From SIG710 sp045651985 (lineage in GTDB: Bacteria > Bacillota > Clostridia > Oscillospirales > CAG-272), in assembly GCA_045651985.1 (NCBI GenBank), contig JAZRTK010000013.1, positions 1 to 44,616 of the forward strand: a stretch of DNA of 44,616 bases. The letters are read 5' to 3'. Positions 41,889 through 44,616 of the stretch are shown here, one piece after another. How positions within the stretch are numbered: position 1 is the stretch's first letter; the number at the start of each line of letters is the position of its first letter. The notes beneath the pieces were generated by a model. That model saw nothing but the letters and a program-made list of their open reading frames with translations, was not told where the DNA came from and did no database searches. A program made the position numbers and the translations under genes.

Positions 41889-41917
41889 ATTATAACAAAA
41901 TACGACGTCATTTGCAA
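41889..41917 (-). promoter_or_regulatory. Promoter of radC
   Basis: On the minus strand TTGCAA (41917-41912), 17 bases, TATAAT (41894-41889), about 30 bases before the radC ATG. No LexA-type box is obvious beside it. Confidence 0.68.
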
Positions 41918-42038
41918 TAGCATACGCTGTAAATATGCGTTATTTGGTCAAAATGACCATTGTTCTCTGCTCCCTGCCCAAAAGTTCTGTACTTTATGTA
42001 AAAATTAGAAAAAAACGTTTTTTCGGCGGGTTTTCTAT

Positions 42039-42067
42039 TGACAAAACCACTTCACCATGATATAATG
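42039..42067 (+). promoter_or_regulatory. Consensus promoter for the yerC-his operon
   Basis: TTGACA (42039-42044), 17 bases, TATAAT (42062-42067), both hexamers perfect, about 40 bases before ATG 42110. The leader is short, with no room for a T-box riboswitch or a histidine leader peptide. Confidence 0.85.
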
Positions 42068-42109
42068 ATGAAGCATTTTTAAGAATGAAGACCGAAAGGA
42101 CGGATACAC

Positions 42110-42394
42110 ATGGAAAGAATTCATTCAGAATTGACCGATAAGCTGTTTGAGACCATTTTACGCCTCAAGACCGTCGACGAATGTTACGATTTCTTTGAGG
42201 ACATCTGCACCATAAAGGAATTGCGCGACCTGGCGCTCCGTCTCCGCGTGGCAGAAATGCTGGACGAGGGCAAGAGCTACCAGGAGATAACGCGCGAAAC
42301 GGGCGCAAGCCCCGCAACCATCTGCCGAGTAAACAAGTGCCTGCTCTACGGACGCGGCTACAAGGCAGTGTTGAAGGAAGGAAACAAAAAATGA
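42110..42394 (+). CDS. YerC/YecD-family TrpR-like regulator
   Basis: A 94-residue all-helical protein of the TrpR-related YerC group. It shows DECYDFFEDICTIKELRDLALRL then AEMLDEGKSYQEITRETGASPATICRVNKCL, in which the last part is the helix-turn-helix. Length is normal. The stop overlaps the hisZ-hisG start (ATGA), so it is translationally coupled to histidine synthesis genes. It is therefore a candidate histidine-responsive repressor of this operon. TrpR itself binds tryptophan; whether this group binds an amino acid is not shown. Confidence 0.92.
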   Translation: MERIHSELTDKLFETILRLKTVDECYDFFEDICTIKELRDLALRLRVAEMLDEGKSYQEITRETGASPATICRVNKCLLYGRGYKAVLKEGNKK

Positions 42395-43980
42395 AGATAA
42401 ACGACAACGTGCTCTCTCCCATTGAAAAGGCGGTCTTCTGCTTGCGCAGTCTCTACCGTACCTATGGCTATTCGCAGTACAAAATGAGCAAATTTGAGGA
42501 ATACGATCTCTACGCGGAGAACAAAAGCTTCCTCATTTCGGATAATATAATAACCTTTACGGGTATCGGCGGCTCTCTCATGGCTCTTAAGCCCGACGTT
42601 ACCCTGTCTATCGTCAAGAGCACCAAGGACGAAAGATCTTACAAGGTCTTTTACAACGAAAACGTTTACAGGACCGCGGGAAGCGAAGGCGAGTTCAAGG
42701 AAATAATGCAGACGGGACTTGAATTTATCGGAGATGTGGACGACGGAGCCCTCTCCGAAGTCATTTCCTTGGCGGCAAAAAGCCTTGAAACAATTTCAGA
42801 GGATTTCGTACTTGACATCTCCCACCTTGGCATCGTTGCCGAGGCAGTAGATGCGCTTGGACTTACACCGAACCGCCGTGCGGAGATACTTTCGGCAATA
42901 AAAGACAAAAACCTCGGTACGGCGCTCTCTGTATGCCGTGACGCGGGAATCGACGAGGAAAAGACCGCGCTGCTCCAAGCCGTCATCACCTGCTACGGCG
43001 AACCCGACGCGGTTCTCTCGGAAATCGAGCCCTTGCTCTCAACCGACGAGGGCAAAGCGGCAGCTTCCACTCTCCGCCGCCAGCTGGAGCTGATTTCCGA
43101 ATACGTAAATGCGGGCAAGGTCCGCATTGATTTCTCGGTCACCGACGACATGAGCTATTACAGCGGAATCGTCATGAGAGGATTTATCCGCGGTCTTTCA
43201 AAGAGCATTCTTTCCGGCGGTCAGTACGACAACCTGTTACGTAAGATGGGTAAGAAAAACTCCGCCGTTGGATTTGCTCTGTACCTTGACCTCATAGAGG
43301 AGCTTGAAGAATCCACCGACGCGGAAGTCGCGCCCGCCGATGACGGTCAGGACTATCTGAACATAGCGCTTCCAAAAGGAAGACTGGGAGAAAAAGTCTA
43401 CAAAATGTTTGCAGAGGCAGGATTTGAGTGCCCCGCACTCCTTGAAAACAGCCGAAAGCTCATCTTTACAAACGACAAGGCAAAGGTCCGTTATTTCTGG
43501 GTCAAGCCCTCGGACGTTTCAATTTACGTAGAAAGAGGTGCCGCCGACATCGGAGTCTGCGGAAAGGACATTCTCCTTGAATACACCCCCGACATATACG
43601 AGCTTCTTGACATGAACACGGGAAAATGCCGTATGGCTGTTGCCGCAAAGAAGGATTTTTATGATGACGGTACGAAGACATTGAAGGTCGCAACGAAATT
43701 TTCACGCATAGCACGCAATTATTACTCGTCCATCGGCCGTGACATTGACATTATACATCTTAACGGCTCTATTGAAATAGCACCTATTTTGGGACTTTCC
43801 GACGTTATCGTAGACATCGTTGAAACGGGCACCACGCTCAAAGAAAACGACCTTGAGGTAAAAGAGACCATCGTTCCCATCAGCGCACGCCTTATTGCAA
43901 ACAAGGCAGGCTTTAAGTTTAAGGGCGCGCAGATCGAAAAACTCCGTGACCATATTGCAAAGCAGATAAAAGAGCAGTAA
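42391..43980 (+). CDS. Fused HisZ-HisG: ATP phosphoribosyltransferase with regulatory domain
   Basis: HisG catalyses the first step of histidine synthesis (ATP plus PRPP to phosphoribosyl-ATP); short HisG needs HisZ, a HisRS-like regulatory subunit. Here both are in one 529-residue chain. Residues 1 to about 310 are HisZ-like (FLISDNIITFTGIGGSLMALKPDVTLSI region, then DMSYYSGIVMRGF and SGGQYDNLL). Residues from about 323 are short-form HisG (LNIALPKGRLG, ADIGVCGKDILLE, and the PRPP loop DIVETGTTLKEN). No stop or frameshift separates them; the linker is about 12-15 acidic residues. ATG 42391 overlaps the yerC-like stop. hisD follows 15 bases later. Confidence 0.92.
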   Translation: MKINDNVLSPIEKAVFCLRSLYRTYGYSQYKMSKFEEYDLYAENKSFLISDNIITFTGIGGSLMALKPDVTLSIVKSTKDERSYKVFYNENVYRTAGSEGEFKEIMQTGLEFIGDVDDGALSEVISLAAKSLETISEDFVLDISHLGIVAEAVDALGLTPNRRAEILSAIKDKNLGTALSVCRDAGIDEEKTALLQAVITCYGEPDAVLSEIEPLLSTDEGKAAASTLRRQLELISEYVNAGKVRIDFSVTDDMSYYSGIVMRGFIRGLSKSILSGGQYDNLLRKMGKKNSAVGFALYLDLIEELEESTDAEVAPADDGQDYLNIALPKGRLGEKVYKMFAEAGFECPALLENSRKLIFTNDKAKVRYFWVKPSDVSIYVERGAADIGVCGKDILLEYTPDIYELLDMNTGKCRMAVAAKKDFYDDGTKTLKVATKFSRIARNYYSSIGRDIDIIHLNGSIEIAPILGLSDVIVDIVETGTTLKENDLEVKETIVPISARLIANKAGFKFKGAQIEKLRDHIAKQIKEQ

Positions 43981-43995
43981 AGAAAGGCACAGAAA

Positions 43996-44616
43996 ATGAT
44001 AAAGATATTAAAATACGGCGAGGTGGCAAACAAGGACATTTTCGCCAGAGTTATACCCACCTTTAACGTAGAAGAAATTGTTTCGGGCATTATCGCAAAC
44101 GTAAAAGAAAAAGGAGACGCGGCGCTCCTCCAATACACGGCAAAGTTCGACGGCGCGAGCCTTTCCGCTCTCGCGGTCACCCCCGAGGAGATAGACGAAG
44201 CGGTGGCGGCAGTTGAGCCGAGATTTATCGAGGTTCTTGAAAAAGCAGCCCAAAACATTAAGAAGTTCCACGAAAAGCAGAGGAGAAACAGCTTTATAAT
44301 CAACGACGAGGACGGCATCGTGGTAGGTCAGAAGATAATCCCCGTTGACCGCGCAGGACTTTACGTCCCCGGCGGCACGGCGGCTTACCCATCTACCGTG
44401 CTCATGGACTCCATTCCCGCCAAGGTCGCGGGTGTAAAAGAAGTGGTCATGGTCACGCCGCCCCAGAAGAACGGCAAGGTAAATCCCGTAATTTTAGCGG
44501 CGGCGAAGATCGCGGGTATCGACAAGATATTTAAGGTGGGCGGCGCACAGGCGGTAGCGGCTCTGGCTTACGGCACTGAAAGCGTCCCAAAGGTCGACAA
44601 GATAGTAGGCCCGGGC
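43996..44616 (+). CDS. hisD: Histidinol dehydrogenase (HisD), N-terminal 207 residues only
   Basis: HisD oxidises histidinol to histidine, the last two steps of the pathway. The gene runs off the right edge at residue 207 of a normal length of about 430. Visible family segments are IPVDRAGLYVPGGTAAYPSTVLM and the NAD-site region KIFKVGGAQAVAALAYGTESVPKVDKIVGPG. ATG 43996 has GAAAGG upstream and lies 15 bases after hisZ-hisG, so it is the third gene of the operon. The metal and catalytic residues lie beyond the window. Confidence 0.95.
   Translation, partial: MIKILKYGEVANKDIFARVIPTFNVEEIVSGIIANVKEKGDAALLQYTAKFDGASLSALAVTPEEIDEAVAAVEPRFIEVLEKAAQNIKKFHEKQRRNSFIINDEDGIVVGQKIIPVDRAGLYVPGGTAAYPSTVLMDSIPAKVAGVKEVVMVTPPQKNGKVNPVILAAAKIAGIDKIFKVGGAQAVAALAYGTESVPKVDKIVGPG

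Noticed and set aside
41918..42110. T-box or histidine leader peptide before the his genes
   Set aside because: The predicted transcript leader is only about 40 bases and shows no T-box sequence and no run of His codons.
1..44616. tRNA, rRNA, CRISPR array, insertion sequence
   Set aside because: No cloverleaf with a CCA-type end, no rRNA-like block, no regularly spaced repeats and no transposase frame were seen on either strand by reading; a covariance-model scan was not possible.

Overview
The window looks like a chromosomal segment of a spore-forming Firmicute of class Clostridia. The gene content and spelling of the proteins suggest an Oscillospiraceae/Ruminococcaceae-like gut anaerobe, but this is inference, not a taxonomic search. 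Supporting signs are a spoIIIA sporulation operon behind a sigma-E-like promoter, AddAB rather than RecBCD, the HolB-RicT pair, clostridial-style ferredoxin, short HisG with HisZ, and many textbook TTGACA-17-TATAAT promoters. I see no rRNA, tRNA, CRISPR array, transposase or phage structural gene. Most of the window is chromosomal core with one small accessory-looking stretch at about 15.1-18.6 kb.

Layout. (1) 1-309, minus: the N-terminal part of a secreted protein. (2) 536-4761, plus: spoIIIAA, AB, AC, AD, AE, AF and AH; no spoIIIAG is present. (3) 15121 down to 4795, minus: one tightly packed operon encoding a LexA-like self-cleaving repressor (HTH plus S24), an ABC-F ATPase, a short QueG-like protein, AddB and AddA. 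It ends at a bidirectional terminator shared with spoIIIA. (4) 15335-16000, plus: two small genes (a Cys-rich zinc-finger-like protein and an HTH protein). They are transcribed away from the repressor by a consensus promoter that faces the repressor promoter, with a perfect 9-bp-arm palindrome between the two start points. (5) 16110-18343, plus: a DUF2975 membrane protein with a frameshifted tail, a YozG-type HTH regulator and a DUF4173-like membrane protein, followed by a repeat-like noncoding stretch. (6) 20397 down to 18615, minus: ferredoxin, TrmN6-like methyltransferase, TtcA-like PP-loop protein. (7) 22980 down to 20534, minus: holB and ricT. (8) 22990-23634: a noncoding region with a cluster of TGTGGAAAA-like (DnaA-box-like) words. 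(9) 23635-24606: a CRP/FNR-family regulator convergent with trxA; a palindrome sits at about -41 of the trxA promoter. (10) 24773-27351, plus: ECF sigma factor translationally coupled to a membrane-anchored beta-propeller protein. (11) 37923 down to 27393, minus: an eight-gene operon murD, murI, methionine gamma-lyase family gene, lipoprotein, cysteine desulfurase, pth, mfd, prsA-like. (12) 38118-41146, plus: a two-component system. (13) radC, minus. (14) 42110 to the end, plus: YerC/TrpR-like regulator, a fused HisZ-HisG protein and the beginning of hisD, the start of a histidine operon.

How it fits together. Three themes stand out. Genome maintenance is represented by AddAB, Mfd, RadC and HolB, with AddAB placed under what looks like a damage-responsive self-cleaving repressor. 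Envelope and sporulation functions are spoIIIA, murD/murI, the PrsA-like foldase and the two-component system. Redox and RNA modification functions are ferredoxin, thioredoxin with its neighbouring CRP-like regulator, TtcA, TrmN6, QueG, RicT and the cysteine desulfurase. The best candidate for something undescribed is the repressor/face-to-face-promoter/AddAB module with its two divergent small genes.
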